Assembly: GCF_003024515.2 (NCBI RefSeq)
Contig: NZ_PYIX02000001.1
Span: forward strand, 186,001 to 250,000
Direction: 5' to 3'
Length of the DNA stretch: 64,000 nucleotides
From: Acinetobacter sichuanensis
GTDB taxonomy: Bacteria; Pseudomonadota; Gammaproteobacteria; Pseudomonadales; Moraxellaceae
Shown: positions 1 to 9,681 of the stretch, piece by piece
Position numbering within the stretch: the stretch's first letter is position 1
Layout of the letters: each line of letters begins with the position of its first letter
Translations under genes and position numbers: made by a program
The notes under the pieces: generated by a model
What the model saw: the letters and a program-made list of their open reading frames with translations, nothing else
Databases searched by the model: none
Told to the model about the DNA's origin: nothing

Positions 1-197
1 CAAGTAAAAATGAATGCTTTTAAAATCTGTTTTTTGACTTGTTCATCGCCACGAAACCACAGGATGGCAAATACAACAATCATTAAATACAATAAATCAT
101 TAGCAATGAAAATCGCATAGTGCATCATAAAGGATGATGCATGTTCAGGCGCATTTAAAAGATTAAATACAGCAAAATTTAAGTTTTCAATCGACAT
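1..197 (-). CDS. PAP2-family phosphatase, probable undecaprenyl-diphosphatase (N-terminal part only)
   Basis: Only the first 65 codons are present; the gene runs off the left edge. The protein begins MSIENLNFAVFNLLNAPE and continues with a hydrophobic segment (about residues 24-47) and a basic loop. This N-terminus resembles the YbjG/BcrC type of PAP2 membrane phosphatases, which dephosphorylate undecaprenyl diphosphate in the inner membrane to recycle the cell-wall lipid carrier. The catalytic PAP2 motifs lie outside the window, so the family call rests on N-terminal similarity alone. No strong ribosome-binding site is visible before the ATG. Confidence 0.6.
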   Translation of the reverse strand, partial: MSIENLNFAVFNLLNAPEHASSFMMHYAIFIANDLLYLMIVVFAILWFRGDEQVKKQILKAFIFT

Positions 198-325
198 TAG
201 AGTAAAATTCAAGTAAATCGACGGTAGGCTACTTTAAGCATATTGTCATTAAAATGAAATATAGTGCTCACCTAAAAGCAACAATGTAACTCAAAATTTT
301 GAAACCAATCTGATAGTTACTTTAA

Positions 326-362
326 TTAAAAAACAGCAGAACAAGGGATTGATCTACTGTTT
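326..362 (-). terminator. intrinsic terminator of the SIMPL-domain gene
   Basis: Read on the minus strand, a 10-bp stem (AAACAGTAGA / TCTGCTGTTT, with one T-G pair) runs directly into a run of T. It lies 35 bases after the stop codon of the minus-strand gene at 397-1101. Confidence 0.6.
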
Positions 363-396
363 TATAAGGTATGTATTTTTGTCAAAATAAGAAGAC

Positions 397-1101
397 TTAT
401 TTAAATTGGATAGATCCATTGGCATTGACAGTAATTTTAGACTCGCCAGAAGCCATGTTTTGTCCACCTGCGTCGGCTGCTTCAAATTTTGCCATGCTAG
501 CACGTGCTGCATAGATCGGCTGAGGATAAGAATTATTGGTGTTGATATTTAAGCTCACCAAGTTATATGCCGATTTATTCCATGCCTGTGTCAAAATTTG
601 CGCACGTTGCTGAAAGTTTTTGGAGGCTTCAACCATGAGTTCATTTTCAACTTTTTTCCGTTGTTCATCAGAAACGGTAAAGTTGATGGATTGAGTTTGG
701 AAGTTTTGTTGCAACTCATTAATTAACTGGCTTGCTGCTTTAAAGTCTTTGCTTTCAATTTGGACTTCGGCACGACCACGCCATTCTTTTAATTTTTGGT
801 TGTCATTGTCATAAATTGGGTAAGTAGTTTGAGAACCTGTTTCGACTTTAACCTGAGGATATTTTTTAGCAATGCTCATGGCTTGATTCATGAGTTGTGT
901 AATTTGAGCTGACAATTCAGCAGGTTGTTTGTTGGTTTTTTCAATAAATAAGACAGCATGCATCTCATCATTGGATACTTGGCGAGTTGCGTCTGCTTGT
1001 ACATTGACAACATTGTAATTTAACGCGTCATTTTCTGCTGCCATAGTCAGGGTGCTCAGCGTTGTTCCTAAAAGTAGGGTGGTTAAGGCTAAATAACGCA
1101 T
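397..1101 (-). CDS. SIMPL domain (DUF541, YggE-like) exported protein
   Basis: 234-residue protein of the SIMPL/YggE family. These are periplasmic or outer-membrane-associated proteins linked in some bacteria to oxidative-stress tolerance; the biochemical role is unknown. Residues 1-21 form a signal peptide (basic start, hydrophobic core, cleavage probably after TMA). The mature part shows the usual pattern of a first beta strand with 'VNVQADATRQV', a central helix, and a conserved C-terminal strand 'ITVNANGSIQF'. The start is supported by AAGGA six bases before the ATG. It is monocistronic, with its own terminator. Family assignment is from sequence pattern; function is not inferable here. 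Confidence 0.8.
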   Translation of the reverse strand: MRYLALTTLLLGTTLSTLTMAAENDALNYNVVNVQADATRQVSNDEMHAVLFIEKTNKQPAELSAQITQLMNQAMSIAKKYPQVKVETGSQTTYPIYDNDNQKLKEWRGRAEVQIESKDFKAASQLINELQQNFQTQSINFTVSDEQRKKVENELMVEASKNFQQRAQILTQAWNKSAYNLVSLNINTNNSYPQPIYAARASMAKFEAADAGGQNMASGESKITVNANGSIQFK

Positions 1102-1566
1102 AGTTTGTCCTTAAAAGTATTCATTGAAATCATTTATTTGATATTAAGCATAAGTCAGGGAGAGCTTTTGCAGAATTTGTGGTGCATTTGTAATAATTTA
1201 TACCAAGTTTGCAACAAATAATAAATTAAAATACGATATAAATTAGTATGTTATTTCTATTTTGTAAAAAATAAATGGATTAAAATATTGTAGAAATTAA
1301 AAACAAGTAAATTATAGGCTTTTCTTTGCTTTGTCACATAGTATGATGATAATTCTAGTATAGATATTAATGAGCGTTTTTTTCGATAAACGAATAGACG
1401 ATAAGTACATAAAAGATATTTATTTTCTTGAAAAAAACTGTATTATCGCGCTCCTAGTTAGGAATATTAAAAGCACTCTAACTAGATTTCTATAAAGCAC
1501 CGAGTCAAAAGACCACAAGTCCCCCGACTTATTTCTTTCAACCCATATCAGAGATGGTAATTCGAT
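1102..1566. other. 465-base intergenic region upstream of dat
   Basis: Very AT-rich divergent promoter region between the SIMPL gene and dat. No convincing ORF is visible on either strand. The only clear structure is an inverted repeat at 1454-1485 (listed separately). A TATTAT at 1441-1446 could be a -10 element, but no good -35 lies 16-18 bases before it. Confidence 0.5.
1454..1485. repeat. 8-bp perfect inverted repeat upstream of dat
   Basis: CTAGTTAG (1454-1461) and CTAACTAG (1478-1485) are exact reverse complements separated by 16 bases. They lie about 80 bases before the dat ATG. This could be an operator, or a hairpin in the dat-ddc mRNA leader. No T-run follows, so it is not an intrinsic terminator. 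Confidence 0.45.
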
Positions 1567-2940
1567 ATGAGCGTTACTTCTGTAAATCCTGCTGCCACTT
1601 CCACAAACGAATACTACTTGACTCGCCAAAGTCAGATGGAATCGAATGTTCGTAGTTATCCACGTAAATTACCGTTAGCGATAGCGGAAGCACATGGTTG
1701 TTGGGTTACCGATGTTGAAGGTACAAAGTACCTCGATTGTTTAGCTGGGGCAGGAACATTGGCTTTAGGCCATAACCATCCTGCGGTGATTAAGAGTATT
1801 CAAGACACTTTAGCAAGTGGTCTTCCTTTACATACTTTAGATTTAACAACGCCTTTAAAAGATGCTTTTACTGAGGCATTACTTGAGCAATTACCAGGTG
1901 GTAAAGAAGAGTATTGTTTACAGTTCTGTGGTCCATCTGGTGCAGATGGTACAGAAGCAGCGATTAAATTGGCGAAGACCTATACAGGTCGTAGCACAGT
2001 AATCAGTTTTTCTGGTGGCTATCATGGAATGACTCATGGTGCACTAGCAATGACGGGTAACTTATCTGCTAAAAATGCGGTGAATGGCTTAATGCCAGGC
2101 GTACAATTTATGCCATATCCGCATGAATACCGTTGCCCACTTGGGATTGGCGGTGAAGCAGGTGTAGATGCTTTAACCTATTTCTTCGAAAACTTCATTG
2201 AAGATGTCGAAAGTGGTGTAACTAAACCTGCTGCTGTGATTCTTGAAGCGATTCAAGGTGAAGGTGGTGTCGTGACTGCACCTGTAAAATGGTTGCAAAA
2301 AATCCGTGAAGTGACTGAGCGTCATAACATTGTCTTGATTCTTGATGAAGTTCAAGCAGGTTTTGCGCGTTCAGGTAAAATGTTTGCATTTGAACATGCA
2401 GGTATTGAGCCAGATGTTGTTGTGATGTCTAAAGCAGTCGGTGGTAGTTTACCATTAGCTGTATTAGGTATTAAACGTAAGTTTGATGCTTGGCAACCAG
2501 CAGGTCACACAGGTACATTCCGTGGTAACCAACTTGCAATGGGTACAGGTTTAGCTTCTTTACAAGTAATTAAAGAGCAAAACTTGGCGAAAAATGCGCA
2601 AGAACGTGGTGATTTCTTACAAGCTGAATTGAAAAAATTAGCTGCTGAATTCCCATGTATTGGTAATGTTCGTGGTCGTGGCTTAATGATCGGTGTTGAA
2701 ATTGTCGATGAGCGTAAACAAGCAGACCATATGGGTTCATTACCTGCAGATTCACAGTTGGCTGCTGCAATTCAAACGGCTTGTTTCAACAATAAATTAT
2801 TGCTTGAAAAAGGCGGTCGTAGCGGTACGGTGATCCGTTTACTTTGCCCATTAATCATTACTCAAGAAGAGTGTGAACAAGCGATTGCACGCTTTAAGAA
2901 AGCGGTTGCAGAAGCACTTGTTGCAGTTCGAGGCGCGTAA
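1567..2940 (+). CDS. dat: L-2,4-diaminobutyrate:2-oxoglutarate aminotransferase
   Basis: 457-residue class III PLP-dependent aminotransferase. It makes L-2,4-diaminobutyrate from aspartate 4-semialdehyde with glutamate as amino donor, the first step to 1,3-diaminopropane. Visible landmarks are '[14 protein letters not shown]' near residue 60, the pyridoxal-binding '[14 protein letters not shown]' and the Schiff-base lysine in '[11 protein letters not shown]' (about K289). Length fits the family. The stop codon is only three bases from the ddc start, so the two are one operon. The Shine-Dalgarno is weak. The pair is a hallmark of Acinetobacter and some Vibrio and Haemophilus. Confidence 0.93.
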   Translation: MSVTSVNPAATSTNEYYLTRQSQMESNVRSYPRKLPLAIAEAHGCWVTDVEGTKYLDCLAGAGTLALGHNHPAVIKSIQDTLASGLPLHTLDLTTPLKDAFTEALLEQLPGGKEEYCLQFCGPSGADGTEAAIKLAKTYTGRSTVISFSGGYHGMTHGALAMTGNLSAKNAVNGLMPGVQFMPYPHEYRCPLGIGGEAGVDALTYFFENFIEDVESGVTKPAAVILEAIQGEGGVVTAPVKWLQKIREVTERHNIVLILDEVQAGFARSGKMFAFEHAGIEPDVVVMSKAVGGSLPLAVLGIKRKFDAWQPAGHTGTFRGNQLAMGTGLASLQVIKEQNLAKNAQERGDFLQAELKKLAAEFPCIGNVRGRGLMIGVEIVDERKQADHMGSLPADSQLAAAIQTACFNNKLLLEKGGRSGTVIRLLCPLIITQEECEQAIARFKKAVAEALVAVRGA

Positions 2941-2943
2941 TTT

Positions 2944-4476
2944 ATGGTAGATTTTGCAGAACATCGTAAAGCGTTACTCTGCAATGATGCTCAATCCATT
3001 GCTGACTATGAGTCAGCAATGGGTGAGGCGACCAAAGCGGTCGCAGCATGGTTGCAAAACGACAAAATGTATACAGGCGGTAGCATTAAAGAACTTCGTC
3101 AAGCGATTTCTTTTAATCCATCTAAAGAAGGCTTAGGACTTCAACAATCGCTTGAGCGTATGGTTGAATTATTCCTAAACAAAAGCTTAAAAGTACATCA
3201 TCCGCACTCACTAGCGCATTTGCATTGCCCAACTATGGTGACCAGTCAAATCGCTGAAGTGTTGATTAATGCAACGAACCAGTCGATGGACTCTTGGGAT
3301 CAAAGCCCTGCGGGTTCTTTGATGGAAGTGCAGTTGATTGACTGGCTTCGTCAAAAAGTCGGTTATGGCGCAGGTCAAGCAGGCGTGTTCACTTCAGGTG
3401 GTACACAGTCTAACTTGATGGGCGTACTACTTGCTCGTGACTGGTGTATTGCCAAGAACTGGAAAGACGAAAACGGTAATCCGTGGTCGGTTCAGCGCGA
3501 CGGCGTGCCAAATGAAGCAATGCGTAATGTCAAAGTCATTTGTTCTGAAAATGCGCATTTCTCTGTGCAAAAGAACATGGCAATGATGGGCATGGGCTTC
3601 CAATCAGTCGTGACTGTTCCTGTCAATGAAAATGCTCAGATGGATGTGGATGCACTGGAAAAAACCATGGCGCATTTGCAAGCTGAAGGCAAAATCGTGG
3701 CATGTGTGGTTGCAACTGCTGGTACAACCGATGCAGGTGCGATTGATCCACTGAAACAAATTCGTGAAATCACTACCAAATATGGCGCGTGGATGCATAT
3801 CGACGCTGCATGGGGTGGTGCATTGATTCTGTCTAATGACTACCGTTCAATGTTAGATGGTATTGAATTATCAGATTCGATCACATTGGATTTCCATAAA
3901 CATTACTTCCAAAGCATTTCTTGTGGTGCATTCTTGTTAAAAGATGAAGCGAACTATCGTTTCATGCATTATGAAGCTGAGTATTTAAACTCCGCTTATG
4001 ATGAAGAGCATGGTGTTCCAAACTTAGTGTCTAAATCACTACAAACAACCCGTCGTTTCGATGCGTTGAAATTGTGGATGACGATTGAGAACTTAGGTGA
4101 AGAGCTTTATGGTTCAATGATCGATCACGGTGTGAAACTCACACGTGAAGTTGCAGATTATATCAATGCAACAGACGGTCTTGAAATGTTGGTAGATCCA
4201 CAATTTGCGTCTGTGTTGTTCCGTGTGATTCCAGCAGGTTATCCTGTAGAGTTACTTGATACACTAAACCAAAACGTTGCAGATGAATTGTTTGCGCGTG
4301 GTGAAGCAAATATTGGTGTGACCAAAGTTGGCAATGTTCAATCATTGAAAATGACCACTTTAAGTCCAGTTGCAACTTTAGAAAACGTACAGAATTTGCT
4401 TGCACTTGTGCTTGCAGAAGCTGATCGCATTAAAGATGCTATTGCGGATGGTAGTTATACTCCTGCAATTGATTAA
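2944..4476 (+). CDS. ddc: L-2,4-diaminobutyrate decarboxylase
   Basis: 510-residue group II PLP decarboxylase that converts L-2,4-diaminobutyrate to 1,3-diaminopropane and CO2 in the cytoplasm. The PLP-binding lysine is in 'LDFHKHYFQ' (about K319). The cofactor-contact segment '[10 protein letters not shown]' and the '[11 protein letters not shown]' loop are also present. GAGG at the very end of dat, ten bases upstream, serves as the ribosome-binding site, so translation is probably coupled to dat. Diaminopropane has been reported to affect surface motility in Acinetobacter baumannii; that is literature knowledge, not visible here. Confidence 0.93.
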   Translation: MVDFAEHRKALLCNDAQSIADYESAMGEATKAVAAWLQNDKMYTGGSIKELRQAISFNPSKEGLGLQQSLERMVELFLNKSLKVHHPHSLAHLHCPTMVTSQIAEVLINATNQSMDSWDQSPAGSLMEVQLIDWLRQKVGYGAGQAGVFTSGGTQSNLMGVLLARDWCIAKNWKDENGNPWSVQRDGVPNEAMRNVKVICSENAHFSVQKNMAMMGMGFQSVVTVPVNENAQMDVDALEKTMAHLQAEGKIVACVVATAGTTDAGAIDPLKQIREITTKYGAWMHIDAAWGGALILSNDYRSMLDGIELSDSITLDFHKHYFQSISCGAFLLKDEANYRFMHYEAEYLNSAYDEEHGVPNLVSKSLQTTRRFDALKLWMTIENLGEELYGSMIDHGVKLTREVADYINATDGLEMLVDPQFASVLFRVIPAGYPVELLDTLNQNVADELFARGEANIGVTKVGNVQSLKMTTLSPVATLENVQNLLALVLAEADRIKDAIADGSYTPAID

Positions 4477-4497
4477 TCATTGTATTCATCAACGAAA

Positions 4498-4523
4498 AAC
4501 CCAGTTTTAAAACTGGGTTTTTT
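4498..4523. terminator. bidirectional intrinsic terminator, ddc / Lrp-family gene
   Basis: AACCCAG and CTGGGTT flank a self-complementary TTTTAAAA centre and are followed by T6 on the plus strand. Read from the other side the hairpin is followed by a T5 run, so it can end both ddc and the convergent regulator at 4564. Confidence 0.85.
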
Positions 4524-4563
4524 GATTTAAAAATGAAATTTTTAGCAACTTGTGTATTTCTTA

Positions 4564-5031
4564 TTAAGTAAATTTAGGTTTCATCATGATCTGATTCTGT
4601 TCTTTAAAGTTTTTTAAAACAATGTAAGATTTTATATGTCCAATAAAATCACAAGCCAATAATCGCTCTGTGACAAAATGTGAAAGTTGTTCCAAGTTTT
4701 CAGCAACAACCTTGAGCATATAGTCTGCATCTCCACTTAAAGAAAACGCCTCCTGAATTTGATCTTCACATTCAATCAAATCTTGAAAAGCCTGTTTTGA
4801 TACGGCGCCATGCGTACTTAAATTAACATGAACCATTGCCATAACGTTTATTCCAAGAGCTTGTGGAAGAATTCGGGCGCTATAACCTAAAATAATGCCT
4901 TTTTGTTCTAAGATCTGTCGACGTCTAGAACATTGCGAAGCTGATAATCCAATCGTGTCGCCAATTTCTTGATTGGTTAAACGTCCATTGCGTTGTAATG
5001 CTTGTATGATTTGCCAATCAAACTTATCCAT
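4564..5031 (-). CDS. Lrp/AsnC-family transcriptional regulator
   Basis: 155-residue Lrp/AsnC regulator with an N-terminal helix-turn-helix (about residues 5-45, 'IGLSASQCSRRRQILEQKG') and a C-terminal RAM/AsnC ligand-binding domain ('LSGDADYMLKVV' is the typical core). The start is set at the ATG at 5031, because AAAGGA sits nine bases before it and the family usually begins 'MDxxDxxII'. A 12-codon upstream extension is open but lacks such a site. It is transcribed away from the decarboxylase-permease genes, and probably controls them in response to an amino acid. That link is inference from position and operator-like repeats. Confidence 0.85.
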   Translation of the reverse strand: MDKFDWQIIQALQRNGRLTNQEIGDTIGLSASQCSRRRQILEQKGIILGYSARILPQALGINVMAMVHVNLSTHGAVSKQAFQDLIECEDQIQEAFSLSGDADYMLKVVAENLEQLSHFVTERLLACDFIGHIKSYIVLKNFKEQNQIMMKPKFT

Positions 5032-5061
5032 TGCATAAAATCCTTTTATGATACACAAATC

Positions 5062-5120
5062 ATGCATATTGCAAAAAATCTGTTTCTATTATGCATGAAA
5101 TATAAAAATGAAATGCAATA
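5062..5120. promoter_or_regulatory. operator-like repeats between the Lrp regulator and the decarboxylase
   Basis: The divergent region contains TATTGCA (5067-5073) and its exact reverse complement TGCAATA (5114-5120), centre to centre about 47 bases apart. Between and beside them are two copies of the palindrome ATGCAT (5062-5067 and 5091-5096). Spaced AT-rich dyads of this kind are typical of Lrp-family binding regions. Assignment to this regulator is inference. Confidence 0.4.
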
Positions 5121-5161
5121 TTATTTTTATAAAGGGAATAATAATGTAAAGGAAAGTGAAT

Positions 5162-6883
5162 ATGTTAATAGAAATTGGTAAATACCTGAATAAACGTTTA
5201 CAAGAGCTTGGAATTAAACATGTTTTTGGTGTGCCAGGTGATTTTAATTTATCTTACTTAGAGCAGATTGAAGAAGAGAAACAGCTTGATTTTGTTGGCA
5301 ATTGCAACGAGCTCAATGCCGCTTATGCTGCCGATGGTTATGCACGAATCAACGGTTTTTCTGCGCTTGCAACCACATATGGTGTAGGGGACTTAAGTGC
5401 GATCAACGGGATTGCAGGTGCTTATACTGAAAATGTTGCGGTGGTTCATATCTCAGGGATTCCACCTTTGCATGCAGTAAAAAATGGTGCGCTTTTACAC
5501 CATACCTTGGTTGATGGTAATTATGACAATATCATGAACTGTATGCGAGAGTTTACAGTGGCGCAGACCCGTTTAACACCTGCAAATGCAGCCAAAGAAA
5601 TAGACCGTGTATTGCAACAATGTTTTATAGAAAAACGACCTGTGCACATCCAACTTCCATCAGATATTACCCATGTCAAAATACAAGTGGAAGACCAGCC
5701 TTTAAATTTTGTTATGCCGAAAAGTGATCCTGAATTACTTGAAAATGCAATTGAAATACTGGCGAGTGCGATTGTGCATGCAAAAAGCCCAGTGCTTTTG
5801 ATTGATAATGAAGCGCAAATATTCCAAGTGACACAGCTTGTTGAAAAATTAGCCAACCAATATGCAATTCCTTATGTGTGTTTAAACACAGCGAAAAATA
5901 TTGTTGATGAATCCTCACAATTGTTTGCAGGTGTCTATGTGGGCGCAGCAAGTCAACAAATCGTCCGTCAATTGGTTGAAAATTCAGATTGTTTAATAGC
6001 GATTGGTGCACGATTTACAGATGTGGGTTCTGGGTATTTTACCCATCAAATTAATCCCAAAACGTTTGTAGATATTAAACAGTATGATTTAAATATTTTT
6101 GGTCAAAACTTTCCTGCGATTGAATTATCTGAATTTTTGACTGCGCTCTGTCATGCTTTACCGACTCGAAAAGTCCTTAAACCTGTATTAGAGGCAACGC
6201 CTTTTGTGCCACAAAGTATTCAGGCTTCACGAAAGCTTTCACATGATATTTTATGGAAATATATTGGTGCATTTTTAAAAGAAAATGATGTCGTCATTGG
6301 TGAAGTAGGTACTTCAAATTCTGCTCTATCAGGCATTAGATTGCCGAAAACAGCAAAATACATCGCTCAGCCAATTTGGGGTTCAATAGGTTATACCTTG
6401 CCAGCATTATTAGGGGCAATGAAAGCAGCACCAAAACGTCGTCATATTTTGTTTATTGGTGATGGTTCTATACAACTGACTATGCAGGAACTTTCAACGA
6501 TTATTCGATATGATCTTAAGCCGATTATTTTTGTCATTAATAATGGTGGTTATACCATTGAACGTTTGATCTTAGGAGAAAAAGCAGCTTATAACGACAT
6601 TCAAAACTGGAAATATACCGAAATGGTTCATGTATTTAATGGGAAAAATACCTATGAAACATGTATCGTGGAAACGGTTTTAGAGCTTGAGCAAGCCTTA
6701 GAAAAAATCAATGATCATCAGCATTTATCGTTTATTGAATTAAAACTACCCGCGATGGATGCACCTCTTAGCCTACAAAAATTTGCTGATGTCGTAGCTC
6801 GTTATGATTATGGTGATCATGCTTACCAAAAACTAAAAATGCCTGAACAGTATATAAAATGTCAGGATGCGATTTCGTTTTGA
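5162..6883 (+). CDS. thiamine-diphosphate-dependent 2-oxo acid decarboxylase (indolepyruvate/phenylpyruvate decarboxylase type)
   Basis: 573-residue enzyme of the pyruvate decarboxylase/indolepyruvate decarboxylase family. It decarboxylates a 2-oxo acid to the aldehyde. Catalytic landmarks are all present: the glutamate in 'NELNAAYAADGYAR' (about E50), the adjacent histidines in 'LLHHTLVDG' (H113-H114), and the thiamine-diphosphate motif from 'GDGSIQLTMQE' (about 433) to 'NNGGYTIE'. I choose the ATG at 5162 because AAAGGA lies eight bases before it; an in-frame GTG two codons earlier is too close to that site. With the Lrp gene and the amino-acid permease downstream, the substrate is more likely an aromatic or branched-chain oxo acid than pyruvate. 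The exact substrate cannot be read from sequence. Confidence 0.85.
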   Translation: MLIEIGKYLNKRLQELGIKHVFGVPGDFNLSYLEQIEEEKQLDFVGNCNELNAAYAADGYARINGFSALATTYGVGDLSAINGIAGAYTENVAVVHISGIPPLHAVKNGALLHHTLVDGNYDNIMNCMREFTVAQTRLTPANAAKEIDRVLQQCFIEKRPVHIQLPSDITHVKIQVEDQPLNFVMPKSDPELLENAIEILASAIVHAKSPVLLIDNEAQIFQVTQLVEKLANQYAIPYVCLNTAKNIVDESSQLFAGVYVGAASQQIVRQLVENSDCLIAIGARFTDVGSGYFTHQINPKTFVDIKQYDLNIFGQNFPAIELSEFLTALCHALPTRKVLKPVLEATPFVPQSIQASRKLSHDILWKYIGAFLKENDVVIGEVGTSNSALSGIRLPKTAKYIAQPIWGSIGYTLPALLGAMKAAPKRRHILFIGDGSIQLTMQELSTIIRYDLKPIIFVINNGGYTIERLILGEKAAYNDIQNWKYTEMVHVFNGKNTYETCIVETVLELEQALEKINDHQHLSFIELKLPAMDAPLSLQKFADVVARYDYGDHAYQKLKMPEQYIKCQDAISF

Positions 6884-6887
6884 CGCA

Positions 6888-6930
6888 AAGAGGAAATGTA
6901 GTGGCAGTGCTACATTTCCTCTTCTTTTTT
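6888..6930 (+). terminator. strong intrinsic terminator after the decarboxylase
   Basis: Perfect 14-bp stem (6888-6901 with 6910-6923), 8-base loop, then CTTTTTT. It begins five bases after the stop codon. The permease at 7054 therefore needs readthrough or its own promoter. Confidence 0.92.
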
Positions 6931-7053
6931 ATTTTCCAATTCAAGTTATTTCTAAAATGTGATGCTAATCAAACTATGATCTTTAAGGTATGAGCCGTTA
7001 AAGATTATTTCTTCTAAAAAAGTTGTCATGGATACGACAATACAGGAGTTAAT

Positions 7054-8436
7054 ATGGAAATTCAGGAAAAAAATACCCTAAAAAAAGAGCTTTCCAATCG
7101 TCATATTCAATTGATTGCACTAGGTGGCGCAATCGGAACAGGTTTATTTCTTGGGCTTTCTCAAACCATTAAACTTGCAGGACCTTCAGTATTGTTAGGT
7201 TATGCTTTGGCAGGTGTGATTGCATTTTTGATCATGCGACAACTCGGTGAAATGGTCGTACATGAGCCTGTCAGTGGCTCTTTTAGTTATTTTGCCAATA
7301 AATATCTAGGTAAAATGGCTGGCTTTATGTCAGGTTGGAATTATTGGGTGTTGTATGTTTTGGTCAGTATGGCAGAACTTTCTGCGATTGGTACATTTAT
7401 ACATTTTTGGTGGCCTGAGATTCCAACATGGTTAACAGCACTTTTCTTTTTTATTTTGATGAATGGGATTAACCTCATTGATGTAAAGTTTTTTGGTGAA
7501 TCTGAATTTTTATTTTCAATGATTAAAATCGTGGCGATTTTGAGCATGATTGGTTTTGGTGCTTATTTGTTGTTGAGTGGGCAAGCAGGTTCACAAGCAA
7601 GTGTGAGCAATCTTTGGCAATTTGGTGGATTTTTCCCCAATGGTATACATGGCTTTATCATGGCTATGGCGATGATTATGTTTGCTTTTGGTGGGCTTGA
7701 GTTGATTGGGATTGCGGCGGCAGAAACTAAAAATCCTCAGAAAACCATTCCGAAAGCAGTCAATCAAATTGTATACCGTGTGCTGATTTTTTATGTCGGT
7801 GCGATTGGGATTTTACTTTGTTTATATCCATGGAATCAGGTTGCACAAGGCGGTAGTCCATTTGTATTAATTTTCCAATCTTTAAATAGTGGTGGCGTGG
7901 CAAATGTTTTAAATTTTGTGGTGTTGATTGCAGCCATCTCAGTTTATAACAGTTGTATTTATTGTAATACACGAATGTTACATGGTTTGGCTGAACAGGG
8001 GAATGCACCTCAATTTCTCAAGAAAGTGAATAAACGTGGCATTCCTGTGAATGCTGTTCTATTGTCATCGGCTGTGACAGCACTTTGTGTTTTGATCAAC
8101 TACATCATGCCAAGCAAAGCGTTTGAGCTTTTAATGATGTTGGTGGTCTCCGCATTGGTGATTAACTGGTTGATGATTTCAATTACACATTTAAAATTTA
8201 GAAAAGTGATGTTAAGCACAGGTGAGCAGACTTCATTTAAGAGTTTGTTTGCGCCGTGGTCAAATTATCTCACGATTGCTTTTGTATTCTTTATCTTGAT
8301 TGTCATGAGTTTTACACCAGATATGCGCATCGCCGTGGTGATGATTCCTGTATGGTTGATATTTTTAGGGGTTATGTATATGACAAAATATCGTAAAAAA
8401 GCCCCAATCATGTCTGAGGTAGGTATTTCTCGCTAA
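7054..8436 (+). CDS. amino-acid permease, APC superfamily (AroP/ProY/GabP type)
   Basis: 460-residue inner-membrane proton/amino-acid symporter with about twelve transmembrane segments. The N-terminus 'LSNRHIQLIALGGAIGTGLF' is the signature of the amino-acid transporter (AAT) branch, followed by 'SVLLGYALAGVIAFLIMRQ' and 'EPVSGSF'. AGGAG stands seven bases before the ATG. It follows the 2-oxo acid decarboxylase in the same direction, so it probably imports the amino acid (aromatic or branched-chain) that feeds that enzyme. Substrate is inferred only from context. Confidence 0.82.
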   Translation: MEIQEKNTLKKELSNRHIQLIALGGAIGTGLFLGLSQTIKLAGPSVLLGYALAGVIAFLIMRQLGEMVVHEPVSGSFSYFANKYLGKMAGFMSGWNYWVLYVLVSMAELSAIGTFIHFWWPEIPTWLTALFFFILMNGINLIDVKFFGESEFLFSMIKIVAILSMIGFGAYLLLSGQAGSQASVSNLWQFGGFFPNGIHGFIMAMAMIMFAFGGLELIGIAAAETKNPQKTIPKAVNQIVYRVLIFYVGAIGILLCLYPWNQVAQGGSPFVLIFQSLNSGGVANVLNFVVLIAAISVYNSCIYCNTRMLHGLAEQGNAPQFLKKVNKRGIPVNAVLLSSAVTALCVLINYIMPSKAFELLMMLVVSALVINWLMISITHLKFRKVMLSTGEQTSFKSLFAPWSNYLTIAFVFFILIVMSFTPDMRIAVVMIPVWLIFLGVMYMTKYRKKAPIMSEVGISR

Positions 8437-8524
8437 ATAAAATGTTCTAGACTTGTCGTTAAAGTTTTCCCGAAATTGTTTTGTAGAATCATTTTTTGCA
8501 ATAATTCGAGTAATTTTTGAGAAA

Positions 8525-8553
8525 CCGAGTTAATCATTTAACTCGGATTTTTT
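8525..8553 (+). terminator. intrinsic terminator downstream of the permease
   Basis: CCGAGTTAA - TCAT - TTAACTCGG followed by ATTTTTT. It lies about 90 bases after the permease stop codon. Confidence 0.85.
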
Positions 8554-8633
8554 ATGTTTATTATTTATCTTTGATCATTCAAAGAATTAAAGCATAATTG
8601 TTCATATATTTAAGAATAAATTTTTAGCAGATT

Positions 8634-9659
8634 ATGCCTATTCAAACTGTGAAAACATGGCGGCATGTAACTACAAAACAAAATCAACAGGTGATGAAAA
8701 ATGTTGCTCGACTATGGAAAATAGGTGAACAAGCAACGTCAACACAAGATATTTTAGATGCATTGCATCCTTGGGGTGAGTGTAAAGATTTATATTTCCA
8801 CAATTTTATTGCCCATTTATTCATAGTTTTAGGTGTTTTTATTCTGATTTTTGGTTGGATGATTCATGTTTATATTCCCTTTGCTTTGACTTTCTTGGTC
8901 GGTATGTTGTGTTTATTTTTTGCTTATTTAATTTATGAATCACGTTCACCGATTGAAGAGGTTATTTATTTTTTAGAGCAACGTATGATCGTGTTGCGTT
9001 ATGATTTAAATTTTAATCGTGTTCCAAGCTTTTTGCCACAAAGTAGTAACTCACTTTTGGTTATGAGTAAGTTAAAACAATCTTTTCCTTTATTTTCAAA
9101 GGGAAATGCGACAAATGAAATTACTCAATACATTGCTACAACATGGGAATTTGAACATAAAAAATATCCAGTCTTATTGTTTCATTATTATTACATCAAT
9201 GAATTGCCAATGAGTCAGTTCAATAAAGATCAGAATAAAATGCAAGGGATACGCAAAGATCAGTGGGGTGTTTTTATTTTTGATATGCCTCGTTTAGGTT
9301 TTGCAGCAACTAATCAGCGTCATGCATTTTTTGAACCTTATACACAAAAATGGTCAACCAGTGATATTTTAGTGAATGAAAATCTTAGGATATTTGGGCA
9401 TGATCAAAATCAACTTGCACGTCATATTAGCCCAATGATGACTTTGAAATTGAGTGATTTTTTTCAAGATTATTCAGGTGAAGTTGTATTTCATTTTGCA
9501 GAAGATATGTTGTGCTATATGGGAAATCAAAACTTATTTCAGCAATCACAACAGAAACAACAAATTCGTGATATTTCTACACTTCGTGGGCATTTAAGAA
9601 CTTTTAGAATGCCTGAATATGAAAAATTTAAACGTAGCATGTTAAACTTAATTACATAA
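8634..9659 (+). CDS. unknown membrane protein paired with LemA (possibly DUF3137-like)
   Basis: 341 residues. Two adjacent hydrophobic segments (about 58-80 and 83-102) suggest a membrane hairpin near the N-terminus with a large soluble C-terminal part. The C-terminal stretch around 'LVNENLRIFGHDQNQLARHI' and 'FHFAEDMLCYMG' recalls DUF3137 proteins, which are often encoded beside lemA. That resemblance is weak and from memory. The gene ends 22 bases before lemA, so the two are probably cotranscribed and may act together at the inner membrane. Function unknown. Confidence 0.65.
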   Translation: MPIQTVKTWRHVTTKQNQQVMKNVARLWKIGEQATSTQDILDALHPWGECKDLYFHNFIAHLFIVLGVFILIFGWMIHVYIPFALTFLVGMLCLFFAYLIYESRSPIEEVIYFLEQRMIVLRYDLNFNRVPSFLPQSSNSLLVMSKLKQSFPLFSKGNATNEITQYIATTWEFEHKKYPVLLFHYYYINELPMSQFNKDQNKMQGIRKDQWGVFIFDMPRLGFAATNQRHAFFEPYTQKWSTSDILVNENLRIFGHDQNQLARHISPMMTLKLSDFFQDYSGEVVFHFAEDMLCYMGNQNLFQQSQQKQQIRDISTLRGHLRTFRMPEYEKFKRSMLNLIT

Positions 9660-9681
9660 ACAATAATAAGGAGAATATGAA

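Noticed and set aside
1335..1365. Fur-box-like sequence (GATGATAATTCTAG) upstream of dat
   Set aside because: Only part of the 19-bp Fur consensus matches and AT-rich sequence gives such matches by chance.
2173..2770. Open frames on the opposite strand inside dat (and similar ones inside most other genes)
   Set aside because: They lie fully within strongly coding genes in another frame, with no ribosome-binding site and no protein-like composition.
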